Shown here: positions 24,500 to 34,276 of the stretch, one piece after another
Numbering within the stretch: the stretch's first letter is position 1
Layout: the number at the start of each line of letters is the position of its first letter
From: Symbiodinium natans
Taxonomy: Eukaryota; Sar; Dinophyceae; Suessiales; Symbiodiniaceae
DNA length: 64,000 nt
Assembly (NCBI GenBank): GCA_905221605.1
Contig: CAJNDS010002293.1
Span: forward strand, 79,501-143,500
Direction of reading: 5' to 3'
Program-made: the position numbers and the translations under genes
The notes under the pieces: generated by a model
Seen by the model: the letters and a program-made list of their open reading frames with translations, nothing else
What the model was told of the DNA's origin: nothing
The model's database searches: none

Positions 24500-24830
24500 C
24501 CGTCAACGGCGGATGCCGGGTACAGCAAAGGGGGAGAACAGGGAACGTACTTGTGCGGGACATAGATTCCAGCAACCAGCGGGGCAATGTCCCGGCTGAA
24601 AGAGCACCAGGTGTGTCACCCGCGTGCTTTTGAAGGCGGGATATATGCATTGGTTCAGGGTTTAGGGTTCACAGGGTTTAGGGTCATCCCAAGAAGGACA
24701 CTCCTCATTTTTTACCTAAAAACATAGTGGAGATGGTTGTGGATCGGTCTGCCGTCGGTCGTCCGGGGGATCAGGCTCTGCTCTGCTTGTGCCCAGAAGG
24801 GAACCAGTCCTTCCTTAACAACTTTTTTGG
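24500..24830 (-). CDS. Two exon-like islands, unrecognised
   Basis: Minus-strand readings are VPFWAQAEQSLIPRTTDGR (about 24735-24830) and SRDIAPLVAGIYVPHKYV (about 24500-24600), separated by telomere-like text. They may be consecutive exons of one gene. No family was recognised and no junction was resolved. Confidence 0.25.
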
Positions 24831-26354
24831 GAAGTTGGGGTCTAGGGATTCTTGGGGTTTAGGGAGTTTTGGGGAGTTTAGGGCTTAGGAGGTTTTAGGG
24901 TGTAGGGACCTTCAGGTAGGGACATCAGGGGCTTTTAGGAATTTAGGGTTTAGGGATTTTAGGGCTTTTAGGGCAAGCAAGTCCTAATGCGGTTGAGGCT
25001 TTTGAAGTCTTTGGGTTATTGAAGGGCTGAGATGATTGCTTTTAAGATTCTAAGGGCTTGTGATGGCTTTAGAGGTCTTATGTAGAGTTGAGGATCAAAG
25101 AATCGGATAGGGTTCCTGGGAGCCTCGATTACCACAGGGGCCGTATTCATTGGAATAGGATGTTGGGGGTTGCTATTCTGGTATACTTAGATAGGGAAGG
25201 GAATAATCAAATCCTCAATCCGGTCCTCCAGTAGGGTCCTAGACTTCCTACAACCGCTAAACCCGGTTTAGGGTTTAGGGTTTAGGGTTTAGGGTTTAGG
25301 GTTTAGGGTTTAGGGTTTAGGGTTTAGGGTTTAGGGTTTAGGGTTTAGGGAACCTTCCGGGCGGAGGCTTCTCTGAGCCTCACCAAGCACTGTACAAGCA
25401 GAAACGATGCAATGCGTAAACGTTTCGGGGTCTGGGTATCGGGTAGGGAGTGGAGGGCTGTGGGTTTAGGGTGTAGGGTTTAGGGTTCAGGCGTTATGTA
25501 GGGTTAAGTTAAGGGGGTTCTGCGCTAGATTAGGGTCCTCTGGGTAATTGTTGTAAAACTGGTAAAGCATGTGGTCGCTTCTCTAAAGTTTTGTCGCTTC
25601 TGGGGTCCTTATTACACGGCGGCCCCTATTCTTTAGGGTACCCACAAAGGGACCATAATTCAGACAACTCACCATGTGCGCAGAGCCAACACACAGGGAA
25701 GGGGTTCAGGTATGTGGGAGGGAAATGAAAGCCAGCCATGGGGTTTGACATGGTTTGACGAAGTCCCAAGCCCCAAACACCCCAAAACACTACACCCGCG
25801 AGGGCGAACCCCGAACGCATACATGGGCGCTGTACTATAAACCCTACACTGAGTTGTGCTTTAAACCCTTTGAAATTCATTTGTGAATAGGTTCCCTTAT
25901 ACAGAAACAAGGGAAATTAAGAATTATCCCAAAGCACAACCCAGTAAATGAATAGTTCGGAGGCGGCGGGGGACTACTTAGCGATCCGGTCATCGCCCCG
26001 AATAAGAAGGTGCACGCCCCGCGTGCTTCCACTGATGTGCACCCTGAACCATACACCCCAGCAGCCCATCACTTGTCCTTAGAGGGTTTAGGGTTTAGGG
26101 TTTAGGGTTTAGGGTTTAGGGTTTTGGGGTACCAGAACTCCTGAGAAACAGCTAATTGTTGCCCTAAACACTAAACACTAAACCCTAAAACCTAAACCCT
26201 AAACCCTAAACCCTAAACCCTACTAAACCCTGAACCAGCTTCCCTTGTGCATTTCCCTCGTTTCACGGTCGAAGTGGTGAAGCTCAGGGCTTTGCCCTGG
26301 ACCAGTTTTCCATGGACTAGCTTACTGGCTGCATGTTACTACTGCTTCCTTGTT

Positions 26355-26470
26355 ATCTATATATATATATATACATATAATATAATACATAATATATAAT
26401 ATATAATATATAATATATAATATATAATATATAATATATAATATATAATATATAATATATATATATGTAT
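26355..26470. repeat. AT-rich tandem repeat (ATATAAT)n
   Basis: A run of TATAATATATAATATATAAT units with short (TA)n at both ends. Confidence 0.95.
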
Positions 26471-26633
26471 ATAATATACAAAAATTGTCATTTTTATTCC
26501 TTATTGGGAGTTTAAAAGGACAAGAATGTACAGTTAGAACCAACAAGGACCCGGAATAGGGGGGGATGTGGCAAGTGAGCCAGGCCTGTGTGTCCCAAGA
26601 AAGTTTCTAGGACGGCATTCTAGGGGGGGCCAT

Positions 26634-26699
26634 CAGCGCTAGCTGCACAGCGCTCACAGAAGTCAATCCGGCAGATGTCGCAGCGACGAAGCCACGTGC
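26634..26699 (-). CDS. Exon of a Cys-rich zinc-finger protein
   Basis: The minus strand reads WLRRCDICRIDFCERCAAS directly after TTTTTCACAG, a good acceptor. The CxxC..CxxC spacing suggests a zinc-binding finger of the ZZ/DC1 kind. It probably follows the exon at 27160-27255 in the same transcript. Start, end and full gene are not known. Confidence 0.45.
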
Positions 26700-27159
26700 C
26701 TGTGAAAAACTCGCGGAAAGACGGGTTTTACGGTTTAGGGTTTAGGGTGGTTAGGGCTTACGGGTTTGATTTGATGGCACAGAAAACCGAAGCTGTGAAG
26801 GTTAGAAGAGAAAACCAGCGTCAAGTGCGGCTAGCGCATGCCTTCTTCTAAGGGCTCTGCCATGGTTGCCCTGACGCGAGTGGACTGGATGCGCGAAACT
26901 GGCAAAAGCGGTGCAGCACAAATGGCAACAGTTGCACGTGTCAGCGTGAATGGCTTCAAGAAGCACACTCTGCAAGGAGGTCTTCCGAGCAAAGGGCCAT
27001 GTCTCCGGTTGCACCGCTCTACCCCAAATACGCCGACTTTCCAGAAAGGAACCAGAAAAAATCCCGGTAAACCTGAAACCCTAACCCTAAGCCCTAAAAA
27101 GCCTAAGCCCCTCTAATTAAGCCCGCTAACACCTCTAAGCCCGAAGCCCCAAGCCCTGC

Positions 27160-27255
27160 CCTGAGGGTGCAAACAAAGCTGCCAGGTGGGAAGAACTTCT
27201 CGCAGCCGTCACATGTCCAGCCCTTTGTGTACGACTCCTCGGCAAAGCGTTTACA
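27160..27255 (-). CDS. Upstream exon of the Cys-rich zinc-finger protein
   Basis: The minus strand reads YTKGWTCDGCEKFFPPGSF followed by VCT. The pattern W-x-C-D-x-C...F-x-C complements the C-x2-C of the exon at 26634-26699, consistent with one finger split by an intron of about 460 bp. The intervening 26840-27060 has an open frame on plus, treated here as a shadow. Confidence 0.45.
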
Positions 27256-28475
27256 GGGTTTAGGGTTTAGGAGTTTTAGAGGGTGTAGGGTTGACAGTAG
27301 GGCTTGGGCTTTTCGAGTTTTTGGGGTCGAGGGTTTAGTGTGAGTCTATGGTTGAGGGTTTATGGTGAAGATTCTTTTCGAGGGGTTCAGGTTCTCGGGT
27401 TCGGTCCTTAGGACAAAGGCTTCATTCAGTACAGGCTTCGTATTTAGGGTTTAGGGTTAAGCCTTCTCCTTGTAGAGAGTTTGGGGCCTAGGGTGTAGTA
27501 TTTCGGCTTCAGTTTTGAGCACAAATGGTTCGTAGCAGAGGTACAGAGACAATGAAACATCTTCGGCAAAATTGTTTATGCACCGCTTTTGCCAATATTT
27601 TGCTTCATGGTTCCCTTGTAAAGGAACTAACGGCAAAAAGGGTACCCTGATTGCAATACGGCTACTGGGCTACCAATGTACCGCTGGACGTGGTTGATGT
27701 TAGAGCTCACGCCTGTCCGAGTGGAGCGCACGCCTCACCCGTGGAGCGCCGCGAACCATCTTTATGCGGAGCTGAGTACAATGTGTTGAAAACATGATCC
27801 CAAACGCACGTACATGTCGTCTTCACTCACTGATGCGCATACATCTTGGGGATTTGCTTAGAGGCATCCTCGACGGACAGACGGTACGAGCAGGAGACAA
27901 AAGTGCTTGCATAGGCGGTACTATAATCCCTGTGAAGGACTGACTGTTAGTATAAGGGGGAACGTCCCAAAGCGTAGGTATGGCTGGATGAAACGCACCC
28001 TTAGCTCGTCGTCGAGTAGACTCACTGGCAGAAGGTCATATGAAGCAGGGTTTATATTTTTGTTTTTGGTGAGTGTATATAAGGTTCATTTTTAATCTTG
28101 GTGAGTGTCTATACCGGGTGTCCTTGTGGGGGTACAAGAAATACATACCTTGATATGATTCACGACCTCCGGTCCGCAGTACAAGAAATACATACCCTAC
28201 TTCATATGGGTACTCGTGGCTCAGATTTCAGGAGTTGAGGGTGTGTTGCCGTCAGGGTTTCGTACTGACTGTCGGCCATGTCACATGTACATCCAGAACG
28301 CCTCAACACTCTTAACCCTATAGAGGCCCTCCCCTATAAGCCCAACAAGCCCTAATGAACCCCACAAAACCCTAAGTAGGAACCCTATTCGCTTGAAAAC
28401 GAGATGACCCCAAAAGCCCTGTAAGCCGTAAACAGCCCTGATGCTCACAGTGCTCGATTTCACTCACTCACTTAC

Positions 28476-28625
28476 GCACACACACACAAACAACACAAAC
28501 AAAATGAACAAAACAGACAAGACAAACAACACCAACTGAACAAACAACACAAACAGCACAAGCAAAGCCCAAACAAAAGACACACACACACACACAGAAG
28601 AGAAAGAGAGAGAGAGAGAGAGCGA
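28476..28625. repeat. ACACAA/CA and GA microsatellite cluster
   Basis: CA-rich, ACAAAC-rich and GA tracts follow one another. The minus-strand reading frame across it is low complexity and not called as a gene. Confidence 0.85.
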
Positions 28626-28629
28626 GCCG

Positions 28630-29857
28630 CCCCAATGCCGTAAGACCCTAAGACGTACTTCAGCAGGGAACAGAGGCCCCTTAAAACGGAACGTATCTTA
28701 AGGGCCTTGAGCACACACTCTGCATCCTTGTAGGGTTTATAGGGCTTGAGGGTTCAGGGTTTCGCCGTGCCCTAGAAATTGTTGCATGCCGCGCTGCTCC
28801 AAAGTTGTTCCGGTTACCCAGCGCCAGTCGCAGCTGCGAAAGATGCTGGCAGTCTCTCGCACGGTAGACGTTGCCTTGGGCCGCTGAGCTCATCGGATTG
28901 ACAGCTTTGGCCCAAAGCCCCTAAGGGTACATGCACCTAAATGGGGAATACTTGGGTCTTCAAGTACTTCCGGCCCAAGTACCCTAATTAAACCCTATCC
29001 CTAAACCCTAAACCCCTAACCCCCAAACCCCGAAGCTTTCAAAACGAGCCAGCGCGTCGGTTCCGCCGGAAAAAAGCGAAGGCATCGCCTTCCGAGTTTC
29101 CTGCAAGGCTGTCGCGCCAAGAGGGCTCCTCACAGAATGGGTTGGGGGTTTAGGGTTTAGGGTTTAGGGTTTAGGGTTTAGGGTTTAGGGTTTAGGGTTT
29201 AGGGTTTAGGGTTTAGGGCTAGGGTTTAGGGAACCCAAAACCCCACACGTGTCTTATGGCTTGAGGATGGTTCGACCTGTGCCAGCTGGGCCCTGCAACC
29301 TCCTGTGAGCACTGCGCCTGAAGTGGAGCCCTAAACCCTAAACCCTAAACCCTAAACCCTAAACCCTAAACCCTAAACCCTAAACCCCAAACTCGAAACC
29401 CTAAACCCTAAACCCTAAACCCTAAACCCTAAACCCTAAACCCCAAACTCGAAACCCTAAACCCTAAACCCTACACCCTAAACCAGACATGTTTTCATAC
29501 TTCATGGATTGCGCGACGCCCGTCGAGATGTCTGTGGGCCAACTTCAGAAGACCCGGGACTGCTCTAAGCCCAGATCTTGGCTGACTTCTGAACCCCTCC
29601 TAAAAGTTTAACCTTTTAGGCTCCTTATTGTAGCCCTAAACCCTAAACCCGAAAAAACCAGAAGGCAAAAGTCCTAAGAGCCAGCCAGAAGAAAGCCAAG
29701 AGATGGTCGCTCTTGCGGTTTTAGCAAGGCCGAGTGTGGCCCGGGATGCACATGCCATCTCCCTAAGGGCCCATGTACGGGTTTAGGGTTTAGGGTTTAG
29801 GGGGAGCTTCGGGGCCAAAGGTATGTAATATTGAGGTGCAGAGGACCCTTAGAATCT
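28630..29857. repeat. Telomeric arrays downstream of the WWE gene
   Basis: Long arrays lie at 29150-29225 (TTTAGGG) and 29333-29480 (CCCTAAA), with a unique 105-bp segment between them. Another island, 29040-29140, is open on the minus strand without a recognised match. Family D copies are near 28917-28985 and 29762-29852, the second with three telomeric units in its interior. Confidence 0.75.
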
Positions 29858-32524
29858 TCAACTCCTGGCATACTGATGGCCATTCTCGCCTGCCAACAGC
29901 TCCGTCCAGGTCAAACACTCACCTTAGCTGTCCAGTATCCCTGGGGAACTGAAGGTTAAACTGTGGGACTATTAAGGGAAATCAAATACCCAAACAAGTT
30001 AAAGGTTACCTACTCTACTACTAAGTCACTTAGAGTCTTGATGATCTCGACTTCTATCCTTGGCGGGTCCTCCACGACTTCCAGATCAGAAGCCGCGCAG
30101 CGATGGCCCCAACTCCCCAGAAAGTCCACCACGGCCGTTGCGTTGCCATGCAAGGCAAAGACGACCCCTGTGGCACTTTGCAGGCCGTTGGAGGCAACCC
30201 TCAGCCTTAGTTGCTGAGTTCAGATAGTCCCCCAAAAAGTGTACACTTTCAGTTCTATAGGGGATGATGGTATCCCAAGAAGTGTAAAGTGTGCTCACTG
30301 CTACTAAGCAGCCGAACAGCAGCCCCCGGACGCACACAATCAGACTCCTTGTCCAGCTCCAAGTCGGAGCGCTTGCTGGCAGCGAAAGGAACGTCCTGGA
30401 ATCCACCAGCTTCGTCTGGGAATCGCACGTGCATGTCACTTGCCATTCCAGAAGAATCCTCCACCCGCAGCACGGTGCCTAGAGATTTCAGAGGAGGGTC
30501 TGTTCCTTCCAGCTGGGCACGCACCAGATCACCGACGCTTAATCCCTGAGGCTCTCCGCACGCACGGTGCTTCAACGTGGCCAGGGGGACCTAGGCTGAT
30601 CTTGGAACCCTAGCAACAACATCAGAATTTTAGCTGTTTGGTAGGAATTGTGGTACCCAAAAATTGAAAATTATTCCCAAAAATATCTCCAGGGGACTGG
30701 GTAGCATTGCCCATCCGCCCGTAGGACGTCAACAGCGTGCAAGGCGTGCAACTGAGCACTCACAGCGGCATCACCATTCGGCCCTCGCGCGTCCAACTTT
30801 GGATCCAGGGAAGGCCCGCAGACGACGCCTGCCTTCGCAACTCCTCCATCTGGATACCAAACCTTGGCGCCGGGCCGCGCCAGCAATCCCATGCGGGATG
30901 CCTGTACGTCCCTGCTCCTCACAAACTCCGGCACTGCCTCGTCGCCACCGGAAAACACCAGGACCTCCTCATTCTCCACGGCACGCGCCACACCCACCGC
31001 ACCCGAGCGCGCAAGAACGCGACCTGGCAGAAGGGAGGCGTATAGGCGCTCCAGAAGCGCCTCCGACTCCTTGGCTGCCTCCGCAGCACTTTGCAACTTC
31101 GCCTCCGCGTCGCCCACGCGCCGCCAGAGTTTGGCCACCTCCTCCGCCAGTGGGCTGTAGGAACCTCTGGGGTAGACCCTAATACCCTAAACCCCAAAAC
31201 CCTACTACTCCAAAGCCCTAAACCCTAAACCCTAAACCCTTAAATACCCTGTGTAGGAGCCCTTGGCTTTGAGCTCCAGGGTGTCAGCGTGCTCCGTGCT
31301 GGCGCTCTGCCCACGCAGCAGCTGGAGAAGCCAGTCCTGTTCCTCCTCTACTATTCAGGGTTCAGGGTTCAGGGTTCAGGGTTTAGGGTTTAGGGTTTAG
31401 GGTTTAGGGTGTGGTAGTCCTTGAGCTCTTTCAGCTGCCGCTGCATCTCGCGCCAGAGGCCAGGATCTACAGTGCAGAAGCCCTTGGCAGAGCCGTTGGC
31501 GCCGTTGCCGTTCGCATGGAGGGACCTAGGCTGCCCAGTAACCTAGGCTTAAAAAGGGTGCCCTTTTTTGGCTTGAAGGGGTTCCTAAACCCTAAACCCT
31601 AAACCCTAAACCCTAAACCCTAAACCCCCCCAAAAAGGGAATAAGGGCACTACTGGGCATCCTAGCGACTCATCTGCAGTCACCCCTACACGGCGGATGC
31701 GCTGGCTTTGGCGCTGGCCTTCCTGCAGCAAGGTGGTGTAGTCCTTAATTTCCTGTTCCCCTGGGAAGAAAAAAAGGATCCTTTTTGTTTATATATATAT
31801 ATATAAGAAAGCCCATAACCCAAAAAGAAAAAAGGGATCCTTTTTGTTTATATATATATATAAGAAAGCCCAGAACCCAAAAAGTAAAAAAGGATCCCTA
31901 AGACTGATTTAGAGTCCACGTTGTACAAGAAGCCCGTGGCGTTGATCTTGGACCGAACCTCGCTGGGGTTTTGGAGCCAGTTCTGGTAGGCCGCCTCAAG
32001 GAGGACGCTCACTTTCGGAGAGAACCTGGGGAGGGCCCTTAAAACCCTCAGAAAAAAAACAATTCCTGAGTATGATCTTCCTAAAACCCAAGCAAGGGAA
32101 AATGTACAAAAAAAGTCGCGAAAAACCCATAAACCCTAAACCCTAAACCCTACACCCTAAACCCTAAACCCTAAGCCTGACAAACCTAGGAACCCAAGCC
32201 AATGGCTCTTGCCCTCCTCGAACTCCCAGTAAGCCTTCACGAGTGTCCGATTTTGCTCCGCCCGCCGCTGCTGAAGAGCTTTGGGGGCGCCGGTGCCTCC
32301 CTGTGCCTGTGCTGATCTTGGGAACCCTAGGGTTTAGGGTTTAGGGTTTAGGGTTTAGGGTTTAGGGTTTAGGGTTTAGGGTTTAGGGTTTAGGGTAACA
32401 ACTAGCTGTGTCTCAGGAGTTCTGGTACCCCAAAAGTAAAAAAACTATTCCCCAAGTATCCCGAAGGTGCCGCCTGTGCTGGAGTCGCCGGAGGAGTGAA
32501 CGCCAAGCAATAGGGGCAGCTCAT
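29858..32524 (-). CDS. WWE-domain protein with coiled coil and SH3-like barrels, 10 exons
   Basis: Predicted ~515 residues. Exons in order: 32471-32524, 32194-32306, ~31917-32025, 31670-31760, ~31417-31525, 31261-~31346, 30698-31164, 30313-30590, 30030-30205, 29858-29922. The start is the ATG at 32524 (TGA in frame two codons upstream); TGA ends at 29858. The N-terminus has CPYC. Then a WWE domain is assembled from three exons: YWEFEEGKSHWLGFSP, LLEAAYQNWLQ, and EIKDYTTLL..QRIRRV. A coiled coil follows (LAEEVAKLWRRVGDAEAKLQ). Three SH3-like barrels follow, in the style of Mib-Herc2 repeats; the last contains PGAAVRLRVASN, GVVF and SDLEVV. WWE domains in other proteins bind ADP-ribose or act in ubiquitin ligases; the role here is inferred to be protein or ligand binding. 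The joins after exons 3 and 5 are uncertain. Confidence 0.72.
29923..30029 (-). mobile_element. Intron 9 of WWE gene (family C introner)
   Basis: 107 nt. On the minus strand it is GTGA plus CTTAGTAGTAGAG and ends GGACAGCTAAG, followed by GTGA. Perfect duplication, GT-AG. The join reads K-T-L-S-E-C-L-T-W, and the frame then ends ARS-stop. A related element lies in the 18715-19056 intron. Confidence 0.85.
30206..30312 (-). mobile_element. Intron 8 of WWE gene, GC donor (family A introner)
   Basis: 107 nt. On the minus strand it is GCTG plus CTTAGTAGCAGTG and ends CTCAGCAACTAAG, followed by GCTG. The perfect duplication fixes a GC-AG intron. The join reads A-A-V-R-L-R-V-A-S-N inside the third barrel. 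Confidence 0.88.
30591..30697 (-). mobile_element. Intron 7 of WWE gene (family B introner)
   Basis: 107 nt. On the minus strand it is GTCC plus CCTGGAGATATTTTTGGG and ends AGATCAGCCTAG, followed by GTCC. GT-AG. The join reads C-Y-P-V-P-L-A-T-L-K. The end of the element is one base longer than in other copies. Confidence 0.82.
31165..31260 (-). mobile_element. Intron 6 of WWE gene, mostly telomeric
   Basis: 96 nt, probably GC-AG (GCTC at the donor, GTTC after the acceptor). Most of the interior is TTTAGGG-type text on the minus strand. The join K-G-S-Y-S-P-L-A is in phase. Confidence 0.6.
31347..31416 (-). mobile_element. Intron 5 of WWE gene consisting almost wholly of telomeric repeats
   Basis: Between the exon ending QLKELKDY and the exon starting EEQDWLLQLL there are only about nine units: CCCTAAA, then CCCTGAA (minus strand). 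The repeat carries stops in frame, so it must be removed for the protein to continue. Border bases are uncertain; a GA donor at GACT is possible. Confidence 0.6.
31526..31669 (-). mobile_element. Intron 4 of WWE gene (family E introner with telomeric interior)
   Basis: 144 nt. On the minus strand it is GTCG plus CTAGGATGCCCAGTAGTG and ends TACTGGGCAGCCTAG, followed by GTCC. The inverted ends are long (CTAGGNTGCCCAGTA). About six telomeric units sit between the two arms (plus 31587-31627). The join reads V-T-A-D-E-S-L-H. Confidence 0.82.
31761..31917 (-). mobile_element. Intron 3 of WWE gene with tandem 66-bp unit
   Basis: Two near-identical units, each containing AAAGGATCCTTTTTGTTT, a (TA)n run and AGAAAGCCCA.AACCC, stand in tandem at about 31774-31900. 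The acceptor CTTCCCAG is clear. The donor is not resolved, so the exon 3/4 border is approximate. Confidence 0.55.
32026..32193 (-). mobile_element. Intron 2 of WWE gene with telomeric units inside
   Basis: 168 nt. On the minus strand it is GTTC plus CTAGGTTTGTCAGG and ends GGGCCCTCCCCAG, followed by GTTC. The perfect duplication gives GT-AG. The interior holds five telomeric units and a family G-like piece. The join reads S-H-W-L-G-F-S-P-K within the WWE domain. Confidence 0.82.
32307..32470 (-). mobile_element. Intron 1 of WWE gene: family B introner split by telomeric array
   Basis: 164 nt. On the minus strand it is GCAC plus CTTCGGGATACTTGGGG and ends AAGATCAGCACAG, followed by GCAC, making a GC-AG intron. 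Compared with other family B copies, about nine TTTAGGG units (plus 32330-32396) are inserted after GAACCCTAG. Removing them leaves an otherwise ordinary ~100-bp element. Confidence 0.88.
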
Positions 32525-33411
32525 GGCTCAAGGCATGGCTGACATACCCATCTTCAGCACAATGAGGGTCTAGAGGGAATGCGGGATGTAGGGGGTTGGG
32601 GCTTAGGGGCTTAGGGGCTTCGGGGCTTCGGGGCTTAGGGGCTTAGGGGCTTCGGGTTTAGGGTTTAGGGTTTCGGGTTTAGGGAGTAGATGGCTGCAAA
32701 GGGACTCCGGAGAGTCCAAGAGTAGGTAGCTGGAACAGGGTGCAGGCTGTGGGGGAAAAGGTGATGAGACCGAGAGCAGTGTAGGTTCCAGGTGTCTTTG
32801 GCACTTTGGGTCGGGTTTACTTGCAAGGAGCCACCGCGGCTACAACCTAAACCCTGACCCTTAAACACTAGACCCTGACCCTAAACCCTAAACCCTAAAC
32901 CCTAAACCCTAGTCAGAGGTTACTGTCGTTGTTGCTTTCTTGCTGAAGGGGCCCGCGCCTGCCGCAGACGCCTGGTTCTGAGTAGCGGGAATGAGGGAAT
33001 TGGGCACCCTGTTGAACACCTGTAAAGAGTTGATTCCAAAACCCTGAAGCCCTAAAACCCCTAAACCCTACACCCTGAAGCTGCAGTGTGTGGGGGAATC
33101 GTAGAAGACTGCTGGGAAGGCAGCTGCAGCTCAAATCTCGACCTGCCACGGCTCTATGGAAAAAAGACAGCGGAGCAAACACACACACACACACATACAC
33201 ACACACACATTTGTTGTTTGTTCTTTTTTTATTTTTTTTTTTTGGGGGGGGGGGGGGGGGGGGAAGCTAAACCCCAAACTCTAAACCCTAAACCCTTTAG
33301 AGTTTAGGGATTGTGCAGCTGGTGGGTTGCGGCTTCGGGCTCATAGACTTACGGGATTTTGAAGGAACTGGCGTATATCCCTAAACCCTAAACCCTAAAC
33401 CCTAAACCCGT

Positions 33412-33495
33412 ATATCGCTCCGTACGGTCCTCAGCCTGCATGAAGACCACGGATACAGTATCTCCGTCGCCAATGCCCAGCCTTCGTAGCCAGTT
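33412..33495 (-). CDS. Exon-like island, unrecognised
   Basis: The minus strand reads LRRLGIGDGDTVSVVFMQ, open and coding-like, in an island with CCCTAAA on its left and nine TTTAGGG units on its right. No family was assigned. Confidence 0.35.
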
Positions 33496-33929
33496 TAGGG
33501 TTTAGGGTTTAGGGTTTAGGGTTTAGGGTTTAGGGTTTAGGGTTTAGGGTTTAGGGGGCCCCGCTTCAGGTTGGGTGCCCAGACCCATCAACATCGCTTC
33601 CATCTCCAAGTTGCCACGTGAAGGCCACGTTTTCTTGGCTGCTCTTAGCAGGGTAGCTATAAAATTAAATTTTAGCTGCCTTCTTAAGAAACCCAATAAA
33701 CCCAAAAAGGCTAAAGATGTAAAGTTACAGTAAAGCACCACAAAGTTTTTTGCTCGATTTGTGATCATATGCCCTGCAGTTCGAGCAGAACTAGGTGTAT
33801 AAGTGTACATGCGAGAATACAAAATAAACTGTGTACAGAAATATATAGCTGACTTTAGGTAACTTTTATGCTCCTGATGTATACGCCGAAAAGGTGTACG
33901 CAGGCAAGGCTTACAGCAGCTTGCCGGCA

Positions 33930-34036
33930 CACACACACACAGACACACAGACAAACAGACAAACAGACACACACACACACACACAGACACACACACACAC
34001 ACACACACACAGAGACACACACACACACACACACAA

Positions 34037-34111
<75 letters not shown>

Positions 34112-34276
34112 CACACACACACACACACACACACCCGCACACACACACACACACACACCCACACCCACACCCACACCCACACCCACACCCACACCCACAC
34201 CCACACCCACACCCACACCCACACCCACACCCACACCCACACCCACACCCACGTACGTACGTACGTACGTACGCTA
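33930..34276. repeat. Composite microsatellite: CA, CAGA, CCCACA and GTAC blocks
   Basis: Successive blocks are (CA)n with interruptions (33930-34036), (CAGA)n (34037-34108), (CA)n (34109-34156), (CCCACA)n (34157-34252) and (GTAC)n (34251-34272). Long open frames across it encode only dipeptide or tripeptide repeats and are not genes. Confidence 0.97.

Larger units (their letters stand above)
21258..26625. repeat. Telomeric arrays, homopolymers and dispersed elements
   Basis: A 230-bp non-telomeric flank upstream of the dipeptidase holds no second gene I can read. Arrays follow at 22120, 22525, 22668-22860 (with TTTGGGG and TCTTAGGG variants), 23740, 24085-24140, 25265-25350 and 26085. G and C homopolymers are at 21820-21837 and 21955-21974. 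A family D element is at 23438-23541. Short exon-like islands are listed separately. Confidence 0.75.
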
